A stretch of DNA of 64,000 nt from Haliscomenobacter sp. GTDB taxonomy: Bacteria; Bacteroidota; Bacteroidia; Chitinophagales; Saprospiraceae. The stretch is from positions 38,497 to 102,496 of the forward strand of contig NZ_JADKCX010000142.1 in NCBI RefSeq assembly GCF_016718685.1. The letters run 5' to 3'. The notes under the pieces are model-generated. The model was not told the DNA's origin. It made no database searches and saw only the letters and a list, made by a program, of their open reading frames with translations. Shown here piece by piece: positions 1 to 8,599 of the stretch (within the stretch, counting starts at the first letter, position 1; the number at the start of each line of letters is the position of its first letter). A program made the translations under genes and the position numbers.

Positions 1-5
1 GCCGC

Positions 6-1937
6 ATGAACAACCGCCTCCTCTGGACACCCACGCCCGAATGGGTTGCACAAACCCACCTCACGCATTACCTCCAGTGGTTGGAGCAAAAATCAGGCTA
101 CGGAATTCCCGCCGATTACCAACAAGCCTGGGAATGGTCAACAATCCATCCTGCCGATTTTTGGGCTTCGCTGGTGGATTACTTTGATCTGCCCTGGACG
201 TACTCAAAGGCCATGCAGGGTGAAATGCCCCATACGCGCTGGTTTGAAGGCGCCATGCTCAATTACGCCGAAGCCATTTTCCGGCGTGCCGACGATCGTT
301 TTCCGGCCATTCTTTTTCAAGCGGAACATTTGCCCGTACAAGAAACTTCCTGGGCCGAGCTGCGTGGTCAGGTTGCAGCGCTGCGTGCGCACTTACAAAG
401 CCTGGGCGTCCAGCCCGGTGATCGGGTAGTGGGTTACCTGCCGAATATCCCCCAGGCCACAGTTGCGCTGTTGGCGGCTTTGTCGTTGGGAGCGGTGTGG
501 TCTTGTTGTTCGCCCGATTTTGGTGCCAGCAGTGTACTGGAACGTTTTGCGCAGATAGAACCCAAAGTGTTGATTGCGGTAAACGCTTATCCTTACGGAG
601 GCAAACGATTTGACCGTCGGGACGATGTGCGGAACCTCCAGGCCAACCTGCCTTCTTTGTTGAATACGGTGCTGATTCCGTATTTGGAGGAATTCACACT
701 GGATTTGCCCAAAGCAATTCCTGGCCCGAACTGATGCAAAACCAAAGTGCGGAGTTAACGTTTACCCCTGTGCCATTTGACCATCCCATTTGGGTGTTGT
801 ACTCCTCAGGCACCACGGGATTGCCCAAGGCGATTACGCACAGCCACGGAGGCATGTTATTGGAGCACTTGAAATACGTCCATTTTCACAACGATGTACA
901 GCCTGGTGAGCGCTTCTTTTGGTACACCACGACGGGTTGGATGATGTGGAACTTTGTACAGGCCGCCCTGCTCGCCCGTGCCACCATTGTACTGTACGAC
1001 GGCAGCCCCGGCTACCCGGACATGAACGTATTGTGGAAAATGGCCGCCGAGCTCAAGTTGAATCATTTTGGCACCAGCGCCGCCTATATATTATCGTGTA
1101 TGAAAGCGGGCATTGATCCTGCCAGTTTGGACCTCAACAGCCTACGCTCCCTGGGCGTAACGGGTTCACCGCTGCCCCCCGAAGGTTTTGCCTGGGTGTA
1201 CGAAAAAGTAAAATCTGACCTTTGGCTGTGTTCCATCAGTGGAGGCACCGATGTATGTACGGCTTTTGTGGGCGGCAACCCGCTTTGGCCGGTGTACGAA
1301 GGCGAGATCCAGTGCCGCACCCTCGGTTGCGCCATGGAATCCTGGAATGAAGCAGGGCAAGCCTTGCTTGACGAAGTCGGCGAAATGGTGATTACCCAAC
1401 CCATGCCCTGCATGCCCATCAAGTTTTGGAACGACCCCGACTTCAGCAAATACACGGCCAGCTACTTCGATACCTACCCCGGCGTATGGCGGCACGGCGA
1501 CTGGCTACAAATTACCCCGCATCAAACCCTGATCATCCTGGGGTCGCTCCGATGCTACCCTCAATCGGCAGGGCATTCGCATTGGCACCAGCGAAATTTA
1601 CCGTTCGGTGGAAAAATTGCCCGAAATCCGGGATAGTTTGATTGTAAACATTGAACAGGAAGATGGTACCTCGGTGATGCCGCTGTTTGTGGTGCTGGCC
1701 GAGGGCATGGTTTTGGACGAGGCGCTACAAAAAAAGATTGCGCACACTTTGCGTACCGATTTTTCACCACGTCATGTGCCGGATAAAGTGATTGCGGTGC
1801 CGGAGATTCCGTATACCTTGAGTGGGAAGAAGATGGAATTGCCGGTGAAAAAGTTGTTGATGGGGAAGTCGATTGAGCAGTCGGTGAATAAAGATGCGAT
1901 GCGGAATCCGGGGGCGCTAGAGGTGTTCAAAAAATAG
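6..1937 (+). CDS. Acetoacetyl-CoA synthetase (acetoacetate-CoA ligase), two frameshifts
   Basis: ATP-dependent ligase that activates acetoacetate to acetoacetyl-CoA through an acyl-adenylate. The N-terminal part has the ACS-type WFEGAMLNYAE stretch, and the middle has the AMP-binding P-loop YSSGTTGLPKAI followed by TTTGWMMWN. The C-terminal part has the adenylation hinge and the TLSGKKME lysine motif. The coding frame breaks twice. Near 721 one T appears to be missing (WPEL is expected), and near 1543 one G is extra in a GGGG run (GRSDATLNRQG is expected). Repaired, the protein is about 643 residues, the usual family length. The ATG at 6 fits the family N-terminus. I read it as one intact gene with sequencing errors. 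Acetyl- or propionyl-CoA synthetase is less likely, given the acetoacetyl-type N-terminus. Confidence 0.87.
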
Positions 1938-1955
1938 CGATTGAATGAATGACGA

Positions 1956-2040
1956 TTTTCACCACGGATTTCGGCAATGTTGGACGATTTGGGTGAAATT
2001 GTATTTTTGAATCAAGTTTCGGTAATCCGTGGTGAATTTT
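1956..2040. repeat. Inverted repeat between convergent genes
   Basis: Arms TTCACCACGGATT (1958-1970) and AATCCGTGGTGAA (2024-2036) are perfectly complementary, with a 53-nt middle. The right arm is followed by a T-rich tract. It sits between the 3' ends of the synthetase gene and the rhomboid gene, so it may act as a two-way terminator. Confidence 0.6.
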
Positions 2041-2069
2041 TCTTTCAGTTTCCGCAGTAGGCGGTATGC

Positions 2070-2774
2070 TTATCGAAACCACTCATTGTCCCGCGTCTCT
2101 TTCTCCCGTTCCGATTTCGTCTTCAAAAACGCATCGCGGTCCAAAAAGAACTTTTCCTGGTTGTAGTCTGGATCATTTTCCCAGGAGGGAATCTGGCGGT
2201 GTTCGTCTTTTTCAATGGCGTTTTTGTACACAAATGAAGCGAATATACCTACCACTGCGCCCAACAGGTGGCTTTCCCAACTCACGCCCTCCTGACCAGG
2301 GAAAATGCCGTACACCATCGAGCCGTAGTAAAACCCAACGATCAAAGCCAGGGCAATCGACTTGAGGTTGCGCCGGAAAATTCCATTAAAAAACACAAAT
2401 GCAGCCAAACCATAAATAACTCCACTGGCTCCAATGTGGAACACCGGCCTTCCGAAAGTCCATACGGCAGCACCCGTTAGCAAATAAATTAAGGCAATGC
2501 TGGACATGGCGACACGCCGATAAAAAAACAACACCATCGCACTCAACACAAACAAGGGTGGCGTATTGGACAACAAGTGAGGGAAATCGGCGTGGATCAA
2601 GGGGGCGGTAATGATGCCCGGCAGGCCGAAGGTCTCCCGAGGGTAAATGCCCCAACTGCCCAGGCTGAGGTGCAAAATGCTCTGCGCAAAGTGGATCAAC
2701 CAAATGAGTACCACAAACTTGAAAGGCAGAGAAAGGCTATCGTACAAGCGTTGCTGAATGACTTTAGATGACAT
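2070..2774 (-). CDS. Rhomboid family intramembrane serine protease
   Basis: Multi-pass membrane protease of 234 residues that would cleave transmembrane segments within the inner membrane. The serine motif is seen in HIGASGVIYGL and the catalytic histidine in WESHLLGAVVG. The supporting HxxxN of the family appears in FPHLLSNTPP. About six hydrophobic segments precede a charged cytoplasmic tail rich in Glu, Arg and Asp. I chose the ATG at 2774 (MSSKVIQQRL). The frame stays open upstream to 2855, but that extension is not membrane-like. The gene stands alone and converges with the synthetase gene. The catalytic pair is intact, so activity is likely; the substrate is unknown. Confidence 0.88.
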   Translation of the reverse strand: MSSKVIQQRLYDSLSLPFKFVVLIWLIHFAQSILHLSLGSWGIYPRETFGLPGIITAPLIHADFPHLLSNTPPLFVLSAMVLFFYRRVAMSSIALIYLLTGAAVWTFGRPVFHIGASGVIYGLAAFVFFNGIFRRNLKSIALALIVGFYYGSMVYGIFPGQEGVSWESHLLGAVVGIFASFVYKNAIEKDEHRQIPSWENDPDYNQEKFFLDRDAFLKTKSEREKETRDNEWFR

Positions 2775-2978
2775 GTCTTGGATGTTTTGCGTGGAAATGT
2801 ACCATTTTATCTGCTTCACATCCACGCATTCGCCTTTTTTAACGAATAGGAGCAAGTAAATGTTTTTTGGGGCAGGGTGGAAGAAAAAATGGATGAAGGG
2901 GATTTTTTGGTAGACGATGGGATTTGAACGTACAGGTAAGAAGGCAACATCATCAGGAGAAAGGATACCCTGATGTTG

Positions 2979-4829
2979 TCACGCCCTTATTTTTTCCAAA
3001 AGCCAACTATCCCTCAAAGCGAGCTGCTCTGCACTCGCATTCGCATCAAACTCCAATACATTCACCCGTTTTCGCGGCACTTTGACCATCGGTGCCGACA
3101 AGCTTACCTTTTCCTCCACGCCCGCAGCATTTTTGCGCAACACCACCATTTGCATGGGTTCACCAACTTTAGCGGTTTTGTACAAGTCCAGAATCGCTGC
3201 GTCAAGGTTGCTTGCGGTTATTTCCGTACCATTCAGGCTCAGGATGATGTCATTGACCTGGTAGCCCATCGCCCTACCAAAGGCATTCATGTTGGATAAA
3301 TTGGAGATTCTTTGCCGCTGGTCAGTGTCCAGTTCAAAGCTGATTCGGCCCAGGGTAAAGGTGCTGTCTTGCACCAGGGGTGAGAAGTTAACCCCAACGA
3401 GGGCCAATATTTCCTCCAGGGGCAAAGCCTGGTTCCCCGCTACATATTTTTCCAGAAAAATGCGAATTTCCGGGTAAGTCAACTTGCCGATTTCTGCAAA
3501 TAAAGCCTCGTCTTTAAAGGGTTGATCTTTGCCGTATTTTTTCGATAGATCAGCAATCAGGTTCAGGATGCCGTATTTGCCCGCCGAAAGTTGCAGCAAT
3601 TTGATGTCGAGGCACATGGCAATCAAGGCCCCTTATTGGTACACATTGCCGTATTGATTGGCATAGGTGTCCAGGCAATTGGCACTCATGACCGTGAAAG
3701 GCAGGGTGTCGATGTAGCGCTGACGGGAGGTAGTGATTTTTTGTTGGAGCACCTGCAAAAAGTCTTCCTTGGTGGTCAGACCGTATTTTTCCTGCACCAG
3801 ATGCGCGTGGTATTCCGTAGTGCCCTCGTACAACCAGAGGTGTTTTGACATTTTGGGTGTGTTGAAATCGAAGTAGTGGATTTCTTCGGAGTGGATGTTC
3901 AGAGGCGTCAGGATGTGGAAAAATTCGTGTGCAGCCACATCCATAAAGAATTGAACCGTATTGTCATCGTTGCCTTCGGGCATAAAATACACCGATGAAT
4001 AAGAATGTTCCAAAGCCCCTTGCGCACCCGAAACCCCTCCTTTGTCGTTCAGGTAAACCAAAAAAGCGTATTTTTTTACGGGTAAAACCCCGCCCAGGTA
4101 AGCGCCTTGTGCCTGTAAGAGTTTATCGATTTTTCCGGCTAAAAATGCTGCACTCACTACTTTATTGGGTGAATAAACCGAAATGAGTACGGCGGAATTG
4201 CCAATCATGATCGTCGCCGTATCGGCCACGCCATACATCAAAGGGCTATCCACCAATCGGTTGTAATTTTCTGCTTCAAACAAATCACTTGTCGCGCTCA
4301 CATCTACATCGTTGAGGGCGGTGCTGCCGTAGATATTGTCGGGGTGAATTACCCGGAGTTGGAAAGGAATTTGTTTCATCCCGTCAAAATAGCCCGCAAA
4401 ACAATGGTTGTTGAGCAAGTAGTTGGTATCCCGTTGGATGTTGCTTCCGCAAGGTTCGAACACTTTTTTATTATCACCAAAATCGTCGAACGTATCGTTC
4501 ACCTTGTAGCGGATTTTGCCCAGTTTTTTGGCCTTGCTGACCTTCCAGCTGTTGGTGCTCATTTGTTCTACAGGCAAGGGCTGGCCATTTTTATCCAATG
4601 CCTCAAAGTTCTCGATGTAGCGTCCGAAATCATCTTCGGAATAGGTGCCGGGTACAATTTTGGGCAGGTTGTACACGACTTCGTTTTTTTTGAGCGCTGG
4701 TGGTATCAGCTCTACGCTGATCTTATCATCAGCAACATGCAGCAAATCGATGGTAAAGTGGTATTTGGCCTGTCCAAAGGCAAAAGCACAAAACAACATC
4801 AACACAACAGTAAGGAGTACATTTTTCAT
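2979..4829 (-). CDS. M61 family (glycyl aminopeptidase-like) metallopeptidase with PDZ domain, in-frame stop
   Basis: Exported zinc aminopeptidase. A signal peptide (MKNVLLTVVLMLFCAFAFGQ) is followed by the M61 N-terminal domain, then the zinc motif HEFFH at about residues 301-305 and the downstream ligand region WLYEGTTEY around 335. A PDZ-like domain lies near the C-terminus. The reading frame is interrupted by TAA at 3633-3635, immediately after NVYQ. The frame is unchanged on both sides, and the family usually has a lysine (KGAL) at this point, so a single A-to-T change explains it. Without it the protein is about 616 residues, normal for the family. It is either a sequencing error or a true nonsense mutation; the rest is well conserved. 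Confidence 0.86.
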
Positions 4830-4945
4830 ACGGTGTATTTTTACAGCCCCAATGTAAAATTGAATTCCGAGAACGGACTCACCCCAAATGGGGGGATTTG
4901 AAGGCCTTCCCGGAAATTTTATTTTATGGTAACGCCTCAATTCTA

Positions 4946-5053
4946 TCACTCATCGGGTTTTTTAAAAATGGATTTGAATACCCCTCCTGCCCATAAAGCA
5001 CCGAAAATAGCCGTTGCAACGGCAATGGCAATGATGATTGTTTTGGTGGTCAT
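4946..5053 (-). CDS. Small single-span membrane protein (35 aa)
   Basis: Reads MTTKTIIIAIAVATAIFGAL, then a short basic tail ending in KKPDE. It has one predicted transmembrane helix (about residues 5-25) and a basic tail. It lies 116 nt upstream of the M61 start on the same strand and could share its transcript. No family is recognised. The ATG, the clean hydrophobic span and the charged tail support a real gene, but it is short. Confidence 0.45.
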   Translation of the reverse strand: MTTKTIIIAIAVATAIFGALWAGGVFKSIFKKPDE

Positions 5054-5087
5054 TGTACATTTGTTTGAAGAAGTGATGAAAACCGAT

Positions 5088-5570
5088 TTAGAGCTTGTTT
5101 AAGCTTTCGATCCGAGTTTCAATCGCAGTTTTGAAAAACGATTTTTCGCCAGCGTTCAAATCCGCGTCATTCTCCAACAAGGCTAGTGCCTTTTCGTAAA
5201 GGGCTCTGGCTTCCGTTTTGTTGCCCAATTCCAGATTTGCCCTGCCTTGTAAAGTATAAGGTATGGCTGAATTGGAATAAGCTTGCCCGCGGTAAAACTC
5301 CAGGGTTGGGCCTTTCAACAAAGCCCAATCCGGGGCCGTGGGGGCTGGCGGTTTTGATGGACGTTTCAACATGTCGTTGCAACTGCAGGTGGCGGGGCTA
5401 CTTGGTTAAAAACTGCCGTAGGGAGCGAATCCGTTGGCGATTGCGGCCCAACCAAACCCTGCCAAAATCGTTTTGGGAGGTGTCCCAGTGCGAATTGTAG
5501 ATCGACGTTTCAATCCCCGCCGGATTGTCTGCTGGGCTCGGAAAAACTTTGATCAGCAATACGACTGAAC
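5088..5570 (-). pseudogene. Remnant of a TPR-containing protein
   Basis: The last 94 codons (5088-5372) encode a TPR-like helical pair (IPYTLQGRANLELGNKTEAR). Upstream, a different frame carries a plausible continuation (NSHWDTSQNDFGRVWLGR, then RIRSLRQFLTK) up to about 5570, joined by a 1-nt shift near 5398. No convincing start, signal peptide or domain lies upstream of that. The gene therefore looks truncated at its 5' end or broken by several indels. I cannot name the parent family. Confidence 0.4.
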
Positions 5571-5920
5571 ATTAGGTGTATCTGATCAGGTAAATGAAAG
5601 GGAAATACTCCTTTAAGGGCTAAAGCTCTGGTTAGTTGACACTGGGAAACGGGCGTGAAAGGTGGTACTGCCATAATATTTTGAAAAATGTTGCCGATTT
5701 GGTTGCCAAACCTTGGCAAATAGTCTTTGCGACTTCTCCAAGTCGGTCCTGATTTTTCACTATTTTCCTACAAAAAGCTCTGCCCGGACGGCTTTGACCG
5801 TAAGGACTTCGGAGAAGTCGCATGTTTGTAGCATTTGTATCAGCAGCGTTTTACGACTTCGGAGAAGTCGCACCTCTTTGATTATCAATAGAATTAATTC
5901 AAAATTCACGTTTAAAAAGT
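5571..5920. other. Gene-poor spacer with palindromic repeats
   Basis: No convincing gene is seen on either strand. The stretch holds three short palindromes (described separately) and is otherwise AT-rich towards the stop codon of the PQQ-propeller gene. Confidence 0.5.
5731..5869. repeat. Three REP-like palindromes built on GACTTC-GAAGTC
   Basis: GACTTCGGAGAAGTC occurs at 5805-5819 and 5855-5869, each followed by GCA. A related form, GACTTCTCCAAGTC, is at 5731-5744. Each unit can form a 6-bp stem. Their spacing and near-identity suggest a dispersed intergenic repeat family rather than operator sites. Confidence 0.6.
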
Positions 5921-7795
5921 TTACTCAATCCCGTAATCCGCTATCTTTCTCACTTCTCCCAATTGATGCAGCATGTTCGCCTGCATCCACAATTGTACAA
6001 AGCCAGTTCCTTCTCGGTGACCGTAATTTTTCACCCAATACACTGCTTTGCCGTTTTCATCAATCGCCAGGGGAGTCACCTGCTGGGTGTCCACGCCTGC
6101 AAAAGCCGGGATCGTTTGGCTCAACCCCCATTTTTTACCTGACTCGGTAGGCATAGAGGAATACAAACCGTAATGGCTGCGCAAATCATTGAATGGATAC
6201 TTGACGCCGATCAAGGTATCCGCTTGCAGGTAATCGAGCCCTTTGTATTCTTTGGCTGGGTAATCAAAACGGTGGAAGGCTGGATTTGTGCCCAATACCA
6301 CCACTTTCCCGCCTTGCATGAGGTATTGGTACAACACGCTGTTGTGGTAAGAACCCGTAATGATTTCTTGTTGAAAATAGCCTGCGGCAAAAACCACCAC
6401 GCTGGCCACCGCTGGCGTGCTGTTGGTTTTCAGGAAAGCGGGGAGGGTTTCTTCAGTCAACAACTCGTATCCTTCGGCCACAAAATAATCCCGGATCAAA
6501 TTGCTCATGCCTGCACGCAGGTACTTGCCCATGACGTCGCTGGTCCAAAACACGGCTTTTTTCACAGGTTTGCCGGAAACGGCTTTGACCCCCGTTTGCA
6601 GCGCAGAAATGTGCCCATCGTCATTGCCCACATAAATGACTCCATCGGCAAAACTCGGAGATGAAAACACCCGGTCGCCAAAGCGGTAGCGTGATTTTTC
6701 TTTTCCCGTCAACAAATCGATGCAATGGACGAACCCGTCATTCACCACGCCCACTACGGTATTGCCCACAATAATGGGTGAAGACCATACGATGGTGTTC
6801 GTTTTATAGGCCCATTTTTCCCTTCCCGAATAGAGGTTAAACGCATGAATGACCCGGCCATCGGAAGTGCCGGAAACGACTAAACTATCCTTTATCGCCA
6901 CTGAAGAAATGACCCAGGAGCCATTGTAATTCCTGCGCCAAATTTCTTTGCCACTCTGGGCGTCAATGGCGTATAAAAAACCATCGCGGCCACCCACCAC
7001 GGCAATGTTGTCTTTGATGGCTACCGAGGCCATCACGGCTTTGTAATCGTTGCCGAGGGGCTCGTTGCGAATGGTATCACCTGTGGTCGAAAATTGCCAT
7101 TTTTTCTGTCCGGTTTGGGCATTAAGGGCGTAGACTTTGCCCGACAAGTCGCCAAAATAAAGGGTGCTTTGGTACAAAGTAGGAGAGGAGCGCACCAACG
7201 AAGCACTGGCAAAGCGCCATTTTATTTTTCCATCCGCTTCATTCAGGGCGTATACCGCCCCACTGCCACTGCCCACATAAATGGTCCCTGCCTGCACCAG
7301 CGGCGAAGATTGGTAATAATCAAAACCCCAGGCGTAGGGCTGGTCTGGCTGGAGATCGCTTTGCCATATTTTGACGCCCGTGGTTTTTTGCAGGGCGTAG
7401 AGCCGGTTTTTTTTATCGGTAAAAATCACTTTGCCGGCCGTTACTGCCGGACTGGAATGGATGGCACTGCCCGCGTTGAATGACCAGATTTTTTTGCCCG
7501 TAGCGGCATGGAGGCAATAGAGCGTACCATCGGCACTACCCGCATAGACCATGCCCTGGGCAAAAGTTGGGCTGGAGCGTACCGAGGCTCCTGTTTTGAA
7601 TTGCCATTTGGTCGCGGTGATGGCATTAAAATCATTGCCGGGGTAGACGCCGTTTTTGGTGGGGCCACCGCGAAAGAGGGAGGTGCTTACTACGGGATTG
7701 TTTTGGGCGAATGCGGCCATTTGCAGGGCCAGGGAGAGGAGGAAAATCCCGGCTAATGATTTGGTTAGGTTTTTTCGGACGATTGTATTTTTCAT
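5921..7795 (-). CDS. Exported PQQ-type beta-propeller protein with C-terminal amidotransferase-like domain
   Basis: A 624-residue exported protein. After a signal peptide ending near ALQMAAFAQ, residues about 35-410 hold at least seven propeller blades of the form GxxYALNAxTGxxKW (for example GKVYALNAQTGQKKWQF). The last 210 residues form a separate alpha/beta domain (VVVFAAGYFQQEIITGSYHN, GGKVVVLGTNPAFHRFDYP) resembling the ThuA/GATase-like fold, but without an obvious catalytic cysteine. There is no quinoprotein dehydrogenase active site, so it is more likely a scaffold or sensor than an enzyme. I took the second ATG (7795) because the signal peptide follows it directly. A propeller protein with similar blades is encoded at 24753. 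Confidence 0.78.
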   Translation of the reverse strand: MKNTIVRKNLTKSLAGIFLLSLALQMAAFAQNNPVVSTSLFRGGPTKNGVYPGNDFNAITATKWQFKTGASVRSSPTFAQGMVYAGSADGTLYCLHAATGKKIWSFNAGSAIHSSPAVTAGKVIFTDKKNRLYALQKTTGVKIWQSDLQPDQPYAWGFDYYQSSPLVQAGTIYVGSGSGAVYALNEADGKIKWRFASASLVRSSPTLYQSTLYFGDLSGKVYALNAQTGQKKWQFSTTGDTIRNEPLGNDYKAVMASVAIKDNIAVVGGRDGFLYAIDAQSGKEIWRRNYNGSWVISSVAIKDSLVVSGTSDGRVIHAFNLYSGREKWAYKTNTIVWSSPIIVGNTVVGVVNDGFVHCIDLLTGKEKSRYRFGDRVFSSPSFADGVIYVGNDDGHISALQTGVKAVSGKPVKKAVFWTSDVMGKYLRAGMSNLIRDYFVAEGYELLTEETLPAFLKTNSTPAVASVVVFAAGYFQQEIITGSYHNSVLYQYLMQGGKVVVLGTNPAFHRFDYPAKEYKGLDYLQADTLIGVKYPFNDLRSHYGLYSSMPTESGKKWGLSQTIPAFAGVDTQQVTPLAIDENGKAVYWVKNYGHREGTGFVQLWMQANMLHQLGEVRKIADYGIE

Positions 7796-7851
7796 AAACA
7801 AGTGGTAGCATTAAACGCCGCCTGCGGCGGGCTTTGAATGGATTAAGTAGC

Positions 7852-7926
7852 CCGCAGATCGCGCAGATTTACGCAGATATTGGATTGTCTGTTTAAAAAA
7901 TCTGCGTAAATCTGCGCGATCTGCGG
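7852..7926. repeat. Long perfect inverted repeat (27-bp stem, 21-nt loop)
   Basis: The arms at 7852-7878 and 7900-7926 are perfectly complementary over 27 nt. They carry the GCAGATTTACGCAGAT word often seen as an intergenic repeat in Bacteroidota. It sits between the 3' end of the NTF2-like gene and the start of the PQQ gene, where it would form a very stable hairpin in any read-through RNA. Confidence 0.75.
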
Positions 7927-7938
7927 AGGACTTGAGTA

Positions 7939-8382
7939 TTACTGCTTCGCAGGAGACTGCCACAACACATGTGTGATCTTCCATCCGCCATTGAGCTTGG
8001 CCAGCAAGATGTAATCCGTACCCCACCAAGCCGTCACTTTGCCACAAGCCGTTTTATCCAACACCTCGTATACCTCCGTTTTGCGGGGAAATTTTTCCAC
8101 ATTGGGGGTTTTACCCTTGCGCAGTACACCAGTAGCATAGTCAATCATTTCGCGGAAAGTCATTTGGGAGCCTTCAAAACTGTTGCTGTTGCGGGGGCGG
8201 TAGTACCCGTATTTGTATGCCGATGGGTCAACGCTGCGGTGAATTTTGGCGGTATCGCCGAAATAAAAAGCGTCGATGTAATCGTTTAGGGCCAGGGTTA
8301 CACTGTCGGTGGCAGCACTTTGAGCAAGGGCCGTGGTCCCGCTGAGTAAGGCAAAAAAGAGCAGCAAAAGGGTGGATTTCAT
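7939..8382 (-). CDS. Exported SnoaL/NTF2-like (putative lumazine-binding) protein
   Basis: A 147-residue protein. A signal peptide (MKSTLLLLFFALLSGTTALAQ) is followed by an NTF2-like alpha+beta cone fold: an N-terminal helix with YIDAFYFGDTAKI, a FREMIDYATGVLRKG segment and C-terminal strands (KVTAWWGTDYILLAKLNGGW, KITHVLWQ). Members of this group are small periplasmic proteins of unknown ligand. The start was taken at 8382 because it places the signal peptide at the N-terminus; an ATG at 8397 is possible. It probably stands alone, as a large hairpin separates it from the PQQ gene downstream. Confidence 0.75.
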   Translation of the reverse strand: MKSTLLLLFFALLSGTTALAQSAATDSVTLALNDYIDAFYFGDTAKIHRSVDPSAYKYGYYRPRNSNSFEGSQMTFREMIDYATGVLRKGKTPNVEKFPRKTEVYEVLDKTACGKVTAWWGTDYILLAKLNGGWKITHVLWQSPAKQ

Positions 8383-8521
8383 TGGTTGCATGACCATGTT
8401 TTTTTAGATCCGGGAAATCAAACTTCATGATCAAAAGTAACCATAGCGAGCAAGTAAACCATCCCCCACTCTGGGGGGTATTGATGCTGCTGTAATTCTA
8501 CAGATTGGTTATTAAATCAAA

Positions 8522-8573
8522 AAGGCGCAAAGACACTAAGTACCATTATACTGACTTAGTGCCTTTGCGCCTT
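8522..8573. repeat. Inverted repeat upstream of the NTF2-like gene
   Basis: The 20-nt arms at 8522-8541 and 8554-8573 pair with a single G-U or mismatch around a 12-nt loop (core AAGGCGCAAAGACACTAAGT). It lies just past the stop of the S41 protease gene and could terminate its transcript. Confidence 0.7.
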
Positions 8574-8599
8574 CCTGGCTAAAAAGAATGTGTAGTAGC

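Noticed and set aside
2907..2931. A stretch reading GGGATTTGAAC, like the complement of a tRNA T-arm
   Set aside because: The flanking bases do not form the T stem, and no D arm, anticodon arm or acceptor stem is found nearby.
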